In this document: piece by piece, positions 44,396 through 54,046 of the stretch
Position numbering within the stretch: the first letter of the stretch is position 1
Layout of the letters: each line of letters opens with the position of its first letter
Origin: Jackrogersella multiformis
Taxonomy: Eukaryota > Ascomycota > Sordariomycetes > Xylariales > Hypoxylaceae
Direction: 5' to 3'
Assembly (NCBI GenBank): GCA_902806575.1
Contig: CADCXD010000010.1
Coordinates: forward strand, 2,418,001-2,482,000
Length of the DNA: 64,000 nucleotides
Made by a program: the position numbers and the translations under genes
The notes under the pieces: generated by a model
The model's database searches: none
The model's input: only the letters and a program-made list of their open reading frames with translations
Told to the model about the DNA's origin: nothing

Positions 44396-45191
44396 AGTGA
44401 CAGATGTGATATAATTGACGATCTCGTCTTCTTCGCTTCTCGAGTTCGCAGTCCGCTATTTATATATTTCCCCATATTTAGAAATTTCCTCCTTCGTGCG
44501 CTCTTACAGGCGGAAATGTTTAGCCTGAAGACCTCGTGGGCTTCCAGGGGTAGTTTCGGGTAAGATTATTTGAGTAGATTGGTTGTAACTCCCCTCATTA
44601 TTAGAGCCAATTGGGAATTTGTATCATGAGCTTGATATGGCAAGCAAATACTTAGCTGTTTTAGGCCCACAAGTTAGATCACAGTCGATTGTCCATTCTG
44701 GTCCCGGACAATGGGAATAGACCTGGGGTACAGCGTTCGAGGCCCCCCAGACAAATCTAGCTACCCCAGATTAATATTCCAAGTTCCCTAAATCGATCCG
44801 GGGTAATAATGTTTTGATTGGATGGTAGATCGATATAACCGACACGTAAAGACATACGATGAGATATTTCCGCCCCTGCTGAGCGTCCGCAATATGAGAG
44901 TTCTACCGGATCACGTACCCCAAACCTTCCAAAAATAGCTCCAAGGTGAATGCCTTCGTAGATGACGTTGCGGGAGGGAGGCAGCGGGGCCGAGAGTTCG
45001 TTGCTGTGAATAGTGACATCGTTTCCTCAATCTTTCCGTAATATGTGACGCGTAAGTGTTTTCTTCTCTATATCCCAACATCGTCTTTTTATCTAGGAGT
45101 ACTTGGAAACCAGAGCGAAAAGCCCCACAAGCAGGGGAAAAGGGGAAAGATGCCATAGCGGAATGGCTTCGGTTCGTAGAGGCAAGTAAAA
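44396..45191. other. Intergenic region
   Basis: Upstream region of the xylanase and 3' side of the gasdermin-like gene. A 94-codon minus-strand ORF (44911-45195) abuts the gasdermin stop but has no credible protein character. Promoter sites such as xylanase-regulator motifs cannot be called with confidence. Confidence 0.5.
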
Positions 45192-46001
45192 TCATTGCTG
45201 AACTTCCTCTGGTCCTTCTAGCATAAGCCCGCTTGACTCTATATTCACGTCCTCATCCTCAAAATATTCGAATTGAGGCACTTCGTCACCCTCATCATCC
45301 GCGTCCGCACTCGTGTCTTGGCGATCTAAGCCAAACATGGCCCCATCAGTCACGTCGCCTGACTTCTTGAATGCCCTTTTCCTTCGAGAATACTGGAACT
45401 CCCTCACGCGGTAAGCAAAGTCGCATTCGTCGTCAACCGTATACTCGCCGCCGACGGAGCCCTGGCTAGCCGCCAAAACACCCCCAGCGACTTGTGCGCC
45501 CATAACATCTACTGCCGTATTGGCCTCAGCGTTTCGCTTTCCAGAGCGCGTCTCGCTCGTGGCCAGGTTGCTACATGTTGCGACGCCGACGATCAGATAC
45601 AAGGGTTTCGCGAACAAGCACCCTCTCGCGTATTCGAGCACCTTTGGAGCCAGCAGAGCCCGATCCATGTACTCTATCGCCATATCAGGGGACACGATTT
45701 GTGCACGGATATTCTCCGACTCGATCCTTGCTTGGGCGTTGCTTGAGCGAGCACTCTCCAGACCACCTCCAGCGTTAATCCAAGGTAGCGCCGGTAGGAT
45801 GATGCGCCGCACCATCGTAGTGCAGTCTTCGCGTTTACTGTGTGGGATTTCTTCGATACCGCTCCCGTAGTTGAGCGACGTCTCGAGGTCATCTGGTTTT
45901 GTAAGAATGCTTCCCAGCCTCAAGCGAGTGTTTGGCGGCTGAGGCTCTCGATAAATATGCCATCGGATGGGTCCCGCTATACGGCCTGAAGGGTTGGCCA
46001 T
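45192..46001 (-). CDS. Gasdermin-like protein (fungal RCD-1/HET-Q1-type candidate)
   Basis: A single-exon gene of 269 residues from the Met at 46001 (MANPSGRIAGPIRWHIYREP); an in-frame extension upstream looks non-coding. The N-terminal block RLRLGSILTKPDDLETSLNY (27-46), the block KPLYLIVGVATCSN (132-145) and DFAYRVREFQY (194-204) follow the order of gasdermin N-domains, where a Y-V-V-type strand, then a beta-hairpin insertion region, then an A-[FY]-R-V-R strand occur. The 145-190 stretch is Gly/Ala/Ser-rich, as expected for membrane-inserting hairpins. After GAMFG (220-224) comes an acidic tail of about 45 residues. Fungal gasdermins form plasma-membrane pores and kill the cell once a protease cuts off a short C-terminal piece. 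The divergent subtilisin-like gene next door fits that scheme. The assignment rests on motif order, not on a database match. Confidence 0.66.
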   Translation of the reverse strand: MANPSGRIAGPIRWHIYREPQPPNTRLRLGSILTKPDDLETSLNYGSGIEEIPHSKREDCTTMVRRIILPALPWINAGGGLESARSSNAQARIESENIRAQIVSPDMAIEYMDRALLAPKVLEYARGCLFAKPLYLIVGVATCSNLATSETRSGKRNAEANTAVDVMGAQVAGGVLAASQGSVGGEYTVDDECDFAYRVREFQYSRRKRAFKKSGDVTDGAMFGLDRQDTSADADDEGDEVPQFEYFEDEDVNIESSGLMLEGPEEVQQ

Positions 46002-46771
46002 GGTTCGGAGATGTGGAAGCTGGACTTTGTCAATAGTCCTCGGTAGTACAAGACGATCCAAGAATATATTTGTCATATGAGACAAGAGTGCTTGTATATA
46101 AATCAATTATTGAAATATTTTGCTCCTTGTGTAGCCTGGCTTCATCTCCTCCTCCTCCTTTAAATACCTATAGCTGATGTCCGACGGGTATAAGGAGACT
46201 GACATAATACCTAAATAGTGACACAACAGACGAAGGCGCCTGCAATAGAGGCTGTTGATTGCTAGCTTACATTGCTTGCGCAATAGCAATAACCTGAATG
46301 ACCTATGAAGTGCCCGAAGCCGCATAGAATCCTACGCCAGGTCCAGGTTTCTACAGTGGGCTACGTAAGTAGGTAGAGCTGGCCGTGGCGAGTATGATGC
46401 AGTCATCTTCGCCGGTGAACATACCTCCTATGCACACCGAACTCTTCATGCGGCAAGATGTCAGCTATAGCCACACTATTTGGAGAGTACGATCCATGAC
46501 TGTAGAAAGCCTCATATTCCGCTTTCCGTCGATTTTTTGGTACACCCGCCTATTTCCCATGATCAAGTCTCGATAAATTCGCGCTTTTATCAAATGTAAC
46601 CATCGCACCGTCTGAGAGAGAACCGGAAACCTATGAAGCTTAGTTAACGGCCTCCTATTCATTAAATCGCAGATTCAACCCCGGCGTTATGGAACAGCGG
46701 AGTCCACGTTGGAAATAACACCGAAAAGCTCTCCTACCGATTCGTAAGCTCGAAGTCCTGACCTTTCGAAA
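46002..46771. other. Divergent promoter region, gasdermin-like / subtilase pair
   Basis: 770 bp separate the two divergent start codons. No ORF with coding character. A CTCCTC run lies near 46145-46160. Co-regulation of the pair from this region is possible but not shown by any recognised site. Confidence 0.55.
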
Positions 46772-48246
46772 ATGAAGAACGCATCTCTAAAGCCAGCATC
46801 GAAAATCAATATAGTCGCTTCTCTACATGATGCAGTGAGAGGACGCGACACGGATACTCTAAACCGGATACTCTAAACCGGATACTCAGAGCCAATCCGG
46901 ATTGTGTAAATAGCGCTCAGAAGGCTCGTACCCTTTTACACAATGCGGCGATACTTGGGTTTTGCGATATTGTGAAGATTCTTCTTGAGTACGGGGCAAC
47001 AGTCGACGCACGCTCCTGGGCCGATTGTACGCCTTTGATATTTGCCGCCGAGAAGGGCCCAACTCCTTTCAAGCAGATCCGGTCCAAGATGTCGATGGTG
47101 GCTTCGACGGCGAACTTTTTTCGAGACCCATTCAAAAGTGAGTCACAGACTATGTGTAAATATTCACAAATGTACCCGATAGAACCAACCGAGATTGTAG
47201 GTCCGGACTAGTTCAACCCAAGATATTCGACGAGCTGATGAAGACCTGGCGGGATTACTTTGACTTCAAGGAGGCCGACAAGAAAATCAGAGTTGCCGTA
47301 TTAGATACCGGGATAGACCTCAATCACGAGGACTGGTTTCGGCCGCGAGCGGTAGGATTTGACCATGACAAGCCAGTACCAGCAACTGGAGAGCCCAGGC
47401 AAATTGATCGAATTAAGAATAAGATGAACTTCTGTGGTGGCTCTGAGACTGACGTGCAGGATTTTGATGGCCATGGGACTCAGGTTGCTGATATCATCCT
47501 AAGGTTAGCCCCAAGGGCAGAAGTTATCGTCGCTCGCGTGTGTGTAGGAAATAGGAACCGTGGTTTTGGCGAGGGTGGAGGGGCTCATGGCTCTAGTACA
47601 GAGAGATGCCCGCAGCCCAGTGCTGTCGCTAAGGTAAATGTAATACTACTCTTTGGTTAACTCCAGACATTGACATCCTGATAATTCCAGGCAATAGATT
47701 GGGCCATTGAAAACCATGCGGATATCATCAATATGTCATTTGGATAGGTACGAGTCCGCCCCCAAAGACGTTAGAGAGGCTCTAAACCGTGCTAGACAAA
47801 ATAAGATCGTGGTATTCGCAGCGATGTCAGACGGTGGAAGCTATGACAAGGCAAGATGGCCAGCGCGGGACAACATGTACGCAATAGGAATTCACTCGTG
47901 CGACGAATACGGCACCAGATCAGGTTTCACTCCTCTCCCAAATCCAAACGCCCAGAACTTTATGGTGATAGGAGAGAACATCATCACACACTGGCCGAAG
48001 GCAAAGGGGGGGCCTTTCAGGCTTGACGATGGCACTTCGTCTGCAACGCCTGTGGCAATGGCTATGGCAGCATTGATCCTCGCCTTCGTGGAGCAAAGAG
48101 TATGCAGGAGTCAACGCAAGAATGTCCAGGAATTTGTCGGATTAGAAGAACTCCACGAGAATCATGGTATGACTGCACTATTACGAAGCATTAGTATATC
48201 GGGATCTGATCTAGGGTACCTCTTGATTCACCCCGAACTTCTCTAG
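46772..48246 (+). pseudogene. Ankyrin-subtilisin (S8) protease, frame broken twice
   Basis: Three exon blocks: 46772-47137, 47212-47633 and 47691-48246. Block 1 encodes ankyrin repeats (LLHNAAILGFCDIVKILLEYG, 46930 onward), preceded by MKNASLKPASKINIVASLHD. Blocks 2-3 encode an S8 peptidase: catalytic Asp in VAVLDTGID (codon at 47304), His in DGHGTQVAD (47472), Ser in DDGTSSATPVAM (48037), plus AIDWAIENHADIINMSFG. The oxyanion region reads FAAMSDGG, with Asp where Asn is usual. Two breaks are seen. A 14-bp tandem duplication at 46851-46878 puts the ankyrin ORF out of frame and reaches a TAA. Near 47745-47750 the frame stops at TAG just after MSFG and continues in another frame, consistent with a 4-bp gain (GGTA or AGGT). 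The catalytic triad is otherwise intact. It may be a recent pseudogene, a null allele or sequence error. Confidence 0.68.
46851..46878. repeat. 14-bp tandem duplication in ankyrin exon
   Basis: CGGATACTCTAAAC occurs twice head to tail (46851-46864, 46865-46878), followed by a 9-bp partial third copy (CGGATACTC). 14 bp is not a multiple of three; the frame before it (starting at the ATG 46772) and the ankyrin frame after it differ by exactly this length. Confidence 0.9.
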
Positions 48247-49544
48247 AGAGATTTACACACCAAATATAAGGGATCAAAAGAGAAGTGCAGAGAGCACGCA
48301 TGGAATGTTATCGAGACCGCACTTGAACATTAGGTAGGTAGTCAATCGAAAAAAAGGAATGGTTAAATAACTTACCCAACTAATGATAGATAGTTCTTTT
48401 CAATTGTCTACGATGTGCTAAACGCATGCATCTTCCCATGTGTATACCCCTCCTTAGGGGCACGGCACATCCCTTCTAAAACTCGGATCCTTTCTTAAGC
48501 GTTTGCCTCTTCTGAGGCGCGTGGGTGGCTCATAAAAATAGGATGTGAAAACGTTCCAGGTAGAGTTCCAGGCCGGGTAGTAAGACAACTTCTCGCCAAC
48601 TGCGGAGATGGACTTGACACTATTATGAGTTCAGCAAAAGGACTTCCACAGTATGAACTGGATCTGGAGCGATATCGAAATGCTGCGGCTTACATGATCG
48701 CGGCAAGCAGACAGGCACATCCGATAAGCCGTAACTCACTCCCCCAGTCGACAGTATCCAACTTGAGGGTTATTATCAGCTGTTCAGCAAGCTCTTCCGC
48801 TTTGTCTAAAGCTCGATGATACATCATTTCAGGCTTAAAACTATGCATGAGGAGACGATTAAATGTAATAATAGGGAGTTTGAATTCCTGAACGTGAAAT
48901 ATCTGCCTAACTGCCTGCATACAGGGCTGACGTACAGCTCTACGTACGGGGCTGATAGGTAGGAAAGTACGTAGGATTCCTAAGATCGTAGAGCGGATTG
49001 TCTGTTAGAAATTAAAAAGCAATATTATTTACGGCTAGAGGAATACCATGGATATGCCAGCTCTAGTTTATTAGCATATATCCGTGGATATCCTCGTTTT
49101 ATTACATAACGTATATTTCTATTTCTACACGTGGATGCTTCTGATTTCCTGTTAAATACATATGTAGGTAAAAATGATAGCTCGATAAGAGACGTCACGA
49201 AGGTCAATGCTATTCTCCTATAATCCCTGTCAGTAGCTTCACCGCCAGCTCTAATGGGGCGAGTATCGAGTGATAGTTGTTTCCATTCATAGGAGGCGGA
49301 TAGATGGGTAGCTGCTGCTACACCGACAGGGGATTACCTGTTATAAAATTCATCAGCATAGGCACAGACACAGTCATAAATTATTTTCTTACATACCTCC
49401 TATATATGTAGATACAACGAGCTTCAACCTTTTTTTATCCATACTATCCAGAATAGAGTCATCTATAACACTCCCCAGAATACTACATAGGTGCCTGCCT
49501 ACCTGCACCTAGGTACCTAGACAGTCATCTAAAATCAACATATC
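48247..49544. other. Intergenic region with possible coding remnant
   Basis: No intact gene. At about 48580-48735 the plus strand reads RQLLANCGDGLDTIMSSAKG then YELDLERYRNAAAYMIAASR, which looks like real protein sequence but is cut by stops on both sides; a minus-strand ORF (48690-48920) overlaps it. This may be a relic of a larger accessory gene. A CACCTAGGTACCTAG motif is near 49506. Confidence 0.4.
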
Positions 49545-50612
49545 ATGGATCTACCACCAGCACCCAACGGGCTCTCGAACCGATGGAACCTCGGTCTCCG
49601 CTGGGGCACATGTTCCGGACCTCGTTGCATTGTTCGCGACGACCTGTTGAAATGTGCCGGATGCAGAGGAATGCTATACTGCGGCGCCGAGCACCAGAAG
49701 GATCACTGGCCGCTGCACAAGTCGTCCTGCGTCCTCGTGAAGCGCGCCCGCAAGAAGCTGGCCGAGGAAGAAGCGGCCCTGCGTGCGCATCCGGGGGACG
49801 AGTTGATGCTGGCAAATCCCTTCGAGACGGCGCGGGGCCGCTTCTGGTGGTACCGCCCCACGCGGCCCTACATGCAGGCGAGGTTTGACCTCACCTCCAC
49901 CCTGCAGAATATCAAGACCGGGGAGGCCGTCGAGGCCGCTCTGGACGAAAGCCTCGAGATGCTGCAGCTGAATCGTGGCGACAACCAAGGCGTGCGGAGC
50001 CAGGTCCCGGGGTTATATCTACGCCTAGGCAGGGACCAAGAGGTCTACGATTTCATCAAGTGGTGGGCCACCACCGGCGCGGCAGGTGACTACAACTGGG
50101 GGGACATAGAAAGCCCGTACCTGGACCTGCACGATGAGGACGTGTTCGAGCCCGTCGATGTTCACGTCAAAATGCTATCCGACGTGGGCTTCCTCGTCTG
50201 CCTAACAAACCTGAAGATCCGTCTCACGCTAGATCTCAAAATGCTGGACGCGGAGGTCAAGAAGCCGGGCAACAACAACGCGAGCTACGACAAGAAGATG
50301 GAGTGGGTGCGCGAACATGCCATGACCGACGTGCTCTACAAGCGTCGGGATATCGTCGAGCAGTCCGACTGGGCGGATCTCATCGCTAGATTGGAGAAGC
50401 AGGTCGTGAAGCTATTTGGCACCGTCGAGAAGCGCAATAAACACTACTGGCCCGCCTTGTTGGTACCGGAGCGCTGGGCTGCAGCACTGCCCGTAATTTA
50501 CACACCAGGCTCCCGGCAAGAAATCAATCTCGTGTTTAGAAACACGTGGTATACCTGGGCAGAATGTCCTGCCGCCCTAGAAGTCGTCAAAGCGTTCATT
50601 CATGCAGAGTAG
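49545..50612 (+). CDS. MYND zinc-finger protein
   Basis: A single-exon gene of 355 residues starting MDLPPAPNGLSNRW. The MYND finger spans about residues 23-62: Cys ligands in GTCSGPRCIV, then LLKCAGCRGMLYCGAEHQ, then DHWPLHKSSC, matching the C-x2-4-C...C-x2-C...C-x3-C/H...H-x3-C pattern. The rest (FWWYRPTRPYMQARFDLTST and a long alpha-helical C-terminal half) matches a group of fungal MYND proteins without a SET domain. MYND fingers bind proline-rich partner peptides, usually in transcriptional regulation. No catalytic domain is seen, so it is likely an adaptor. A Kozak-like ATCATGG context supports the start. Confidence 0.85.
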   Translation: MDLPPAPNGLSNRWNLGLRWGTCSGPRCIVRDDLLKCAGCRGMLYCGAEHQKDHWPLHKSSCVLVKRARKKLAEEEAALRAHPGDELMLANPFETARGRFWWYRPTRPYMQARFDLTSTLQNIKTGEAVEAALDESLEMLQLNRGDNQGVRSQVPGLYLRLGRDQEVYDFIKWWATTGAAGDYNWGDIESPYLDLHDEDVFEPVDVHVKMLSDVGFLVCLTNLKIRLTLDLKMLDAEVKKPGNNNASYDKKMEWVREHAMTDVLYKRRDIVEQSDWADLIARLEKQVVKLFGTVEKRNKHYWPALLVPERWAAALPVIYTPGSRQEINLVFRNTWYTWAECPAALEVVKAFIHAE

Positions 50613-51718
50613 GAATTTACCACGCAGATCTAAAGAATTAAATGGGGGAGATATAGTGTATAAACATATAGAACGTCATAGATAAACTCACTGTTCGACA
50701 TCTACTATTATGCCCTCTCAATAGTCCTATCTGGCAAGTTACCTTAACTATATAGGTACCTTTTACTCAACTTGGAGATATGAAACACTACAGCTACCGG
50801 GTCGTCTTCTTACTATTCGTATTTCCTGCCATTGTACTCCTTTTATCCGACCTCGACTGACGACTAGGTATAGAAAGAACCTAAGGTTCCGCCAGGAGAT
50901 AAATAAGTATAGAAACACCGCATCCCTTGTCGTCTAATAACGCCAGCTAGCCATGGCACCGACCTGAAGTACTCTATATATAACGGAGTGTGGTTTTTAA
51001 GCAGGCTTGATTTCGCGAGCCTCATTTACCGTATACCTTCCTACAGGATCGATGAGAGTTTATAGAGGTCTGAAATTAAATGTAACGGTACAATACTTAT
51101 CCTAATCGACAGCGTAGCATGGGATTCTGAGAACCCCACTGGTTGACCCCTTATTTTTGCCCCTACCCCATGCTTGATCCGGCAGGGTCCGGGTGTATGT
51201 GAAATCCGGGGCAGTCACGGAAGCCGAAGCTCCTGAGCTTGGCTATTACTAGCACTGCTTTGCAATAGACTACGCCGTGTAGAACTACCTCAGGAACATC
51301 CATTTCCCGGATAATAAGTTGCTAAGCAGCTATATCTTTATTTAACCATATGATAATAGCGACTACCCGAATACAATATCATCAGAAATTATTTAAGGTA
51401 CCTAGGTAATGATAGGTAAGGAAGTGTTTAAAGCCCCGGACATGTGTCAATTCAGCAGTGAGCGAAAACGAAAGGGTTGATGAACAAACGTACCCAGGCC
51501 AACCCGAATAAATACCTATCTACCACGTAGCATCGAGCAGAGTTGAGGCATGAATTATCTCTGTTAACCCCCTTTTTTTTAGGAGATCAAAGCCTAAATA
51601 AATCAAAATGTACCTAGGTACCTATTTTTGTAGTTATGAAGAGTGTATTCCACTATTCAACCAGAGTCCCCTCATCCCTCACCTACCCTAAACGCACGGC
51701 GCCTCCGCCTCCACCCTC
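50613..51718. other. Intergenic region
   Basis: Convergent spacer between the MYND gene and the oxidoreductase gene. AT-rich, no ORF with coding character and no repeat beyond isolated GGTACCTAGGTA words (about 51398-51410 and 51610-51625). Confidence 0.5.
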
Positions 51719-52779
51719 TCACTCAGCCTGCACAACCATCTTCGTAGCCGAAACCCCCTTCCTCAGGACATCCAACGCCACCTGCACGCCTTCCAGCCCC
51801 CTCGTGTCCACGACCTCCGGCCTAGGCGCGACCTTGTACCTCCCCTCCTTCAGCGCCGCCGGCAAAAACTCCCCCAGCACCTTGCTCGCAACATCGTAGT
51901 AAGCGGCGCTGGCCTCGCCGGTGCCCATGACGAACTTGGCCTCGACGCCGGCCGGCAGGTTGTCCGGCACCATGTTGGCGCACGCGACGAACAGGCTCTG
52001 GCGGGACGCGGCGCTGACCTGGACGCAGGGGGAGGCGCCGTCGTGCGGGCCGGCGGCCTGGAAGATGCCCGCGCAGGCGCCGGCGTCCACGGCGGCCGTG
52101 ACGTCCGCGACCACGCTCGCGCTGGTGTAGTCGAACACCTGGTCCGCGCCCAGGCCGGTCGCCAGCGCGAAGTTGCGCGCCGAGCACGTGGTGATGACGG
52201 CGAAGCCCGCCGCCTTGGCCAGCTGGATCGCGTTGCTGCCGACGCCCGAGGCGCCGCCCCAGATTAGGACCGACTTGCCTGCGGGGGGCGCGGGGCGCCG
52301 GCCCGCGGCAGCGGCAGTGCGAGGTAGTCGTTGCTGAAGAGGGCGAAGGCGGCGGTGGCCAGGCACAGGGGGAACACGGCGGCCTCGGCGAAGGTGAGCG
52401 CGTCGGGGATCTTGGCGGCCAGGCCGTGGTCCAGCACGACGCGGTCCTGGAACGCGGCGCGGCCGGCCTTGTCGGTGGCGCCGGGGACGTCGGCGATGGC
52501 GAGCCCGACGACGCGGTCGCCGACTTTGAACTTAGCGGCCGCGGCGCCCTTGCCCACGGCCTCCACGGTGCCGGCCACGTCCTCGCCCGGGATCATCGGG
52601 TACGTCACGAACGGCAGGGCCACGACCTGCATGTACGAGTCCACGGGGTTCATGCCCCAGGCCGCGGCCTTGATGAGCACGTCGCCGTCCCCGAGGGCCG
52701 ACGGCAGCGCGCTTTCGCGGATGGCGCTTGGCTCGTTGACTTTATCTTGCCAGAAGGCGCGGTTGGTGGGGGCTGACAT
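51719..52779 (-). pseudogene. MDR-family quinone/enoyl reductase, one-base frameshift
   Basis: Two overlapping frames together make one medium-chain dehydrogenase/reductase of the normal length (about 353 residues). The N-terminal catalytic part (52779 down to about 52290) reads MSAPTNRAFWQDKVNEPSAI, then WGMNPVDSYMQ, PGEDVAGTVEAVGKG and FKVGDRVVGLA. The C-terminal Rossmann part (about 52285 to 51719) reads KSVLIWGGASGVGSNAIQLA with the NAD(P)H-binding motif. The frames meet at a run of six G on the plus strand (52283-52288) at YLALPLP / PAGKSV. The shift corresponds to one missing base or two extra, and no splice site is present. This may be a sequencing/assembly slip or a true frameshift. 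No zinc-binding Cys set, so the quinone/enoyl reductase branch (TOXD-like) is most likely. Confidence 0.82.
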
Positions 52780-54046
52780 TGTGGGTGTTTGGAGAGCGAA
52801 GATACTAACTACCTAACTAGCGAGGGCTGGAGAGAGGAATGAGCAGGTAGAAAATTGGTGGTGGAGTTAATTGTATCTACGAGGTTGGTTTGGGGCAAGC
52901 TCGAAAACGTGTTTGTATTATGAACAGAAAAGAAAGAAAAAAAATTTGTAGGACAGCAAATCGGTACCGATAGAGATGTTTGATGCAATAAATACTCGAC
53001 GCCAGCTACCTACGTAACCTCTATATCCGAGACAAAGTTGCGTAAAGGTCGACCGGCGGAGAGAGGACCGAACGCCGTAGGCCTAGGATGTTATTCACAA
53101 AGAGCCCGGCGGAGTAGGAGCGTAGGATTCCGGACCATGTCCGGACTTAAACGGCTGTAGCAACGGTATTATCCGTAGTAACATAACATACATACGACCC
53201 AGAGATATGGGACATAGCGTCATATTAGTGTCATGTTGGTGGGAAGATACAGGAATGACAAGTTTGCTTGTTGAGTTTGCAACTCATCTTCTGAGAAGTA
53301 GAAATATACCTACAGGTACCTAGTCATACGTTAACAAAGTACAACATAACATTACTCTCGATCTTGATCACCGCCTCTCTTACCTCATAGTCTTTCATCT
53401 TCCATCTTCTCCCCCTTCCCCGACACAATGGTATTGATCGCTGTATCTCTCACATGAACTACGATGGCTGAAATGGTTGGGAGGTCAACGTTTTATCTAA
53501 GAACAAAGAAACAACACGTCATTACAAAATAACCATCATCGAATTCCCCATGATAATCATAAACCTCGCTCCTAGTTTTTATTAATTCAGCGACTCTCCC
53601 TTAGCAAGTCATTCATAATTCGTCGTGAAAATACGGGGTATGGTATAGAGACGTTCAGGATAACAATCAAATATTCCTCTGGTATCTCTTATTCAACGCA
53701 CCGATCCAGCTCAGCCAACCGAATTAAATCATCTTACTGCCAGGCTCACCGCAATCCTCTCTGTTTCATGCCATGCCATGCTTTTGTGTCAAGCATTCCG
53801 AATAAAATAACACGAATGACCATTCCTTTTCCGCCCTCTTGCGTCCTCCTCTATAGGAGAAGATGCTGAGCCGTGATGTACTACCTAGGTCCGAACGCCT
53901 GCAGAGGCAATTACTATATCTAAAGCACGGCTACCCAGCAGCCGCGTAATATCAACCGTGAATTCGTTCATTCATCCATTCGACTTGAAATCAACGTGAA
54001 ATGGAGACGATGGCATCACCACGTCAAGATGTCGAGCACGGTTCTC
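52780..54046. other. Intergenic region
   Basis: Upstream side of the MDR gene and 3' side of the large disordered-protein gene. No gene seen. A CT-rich tract lies at about 53380-53425 with a short ATG after it that opens no supported ORF. Confidence 0.5.

Noticed and set aside
44911..45195. 94-codon minus-strand ORF abutting the gasdermin-like gene
   Set aside because: Mixed composition without domain features; more likely 3' UTR sequence.
46797..46890. Intron that would remove the 14-bp duplication (GTGAGA..CTCAG)
   Set aside because: Splice words exist, but joining them puts the downstream sequence in a frame that hits a stop (TAG) rather than the ankyrin frame.
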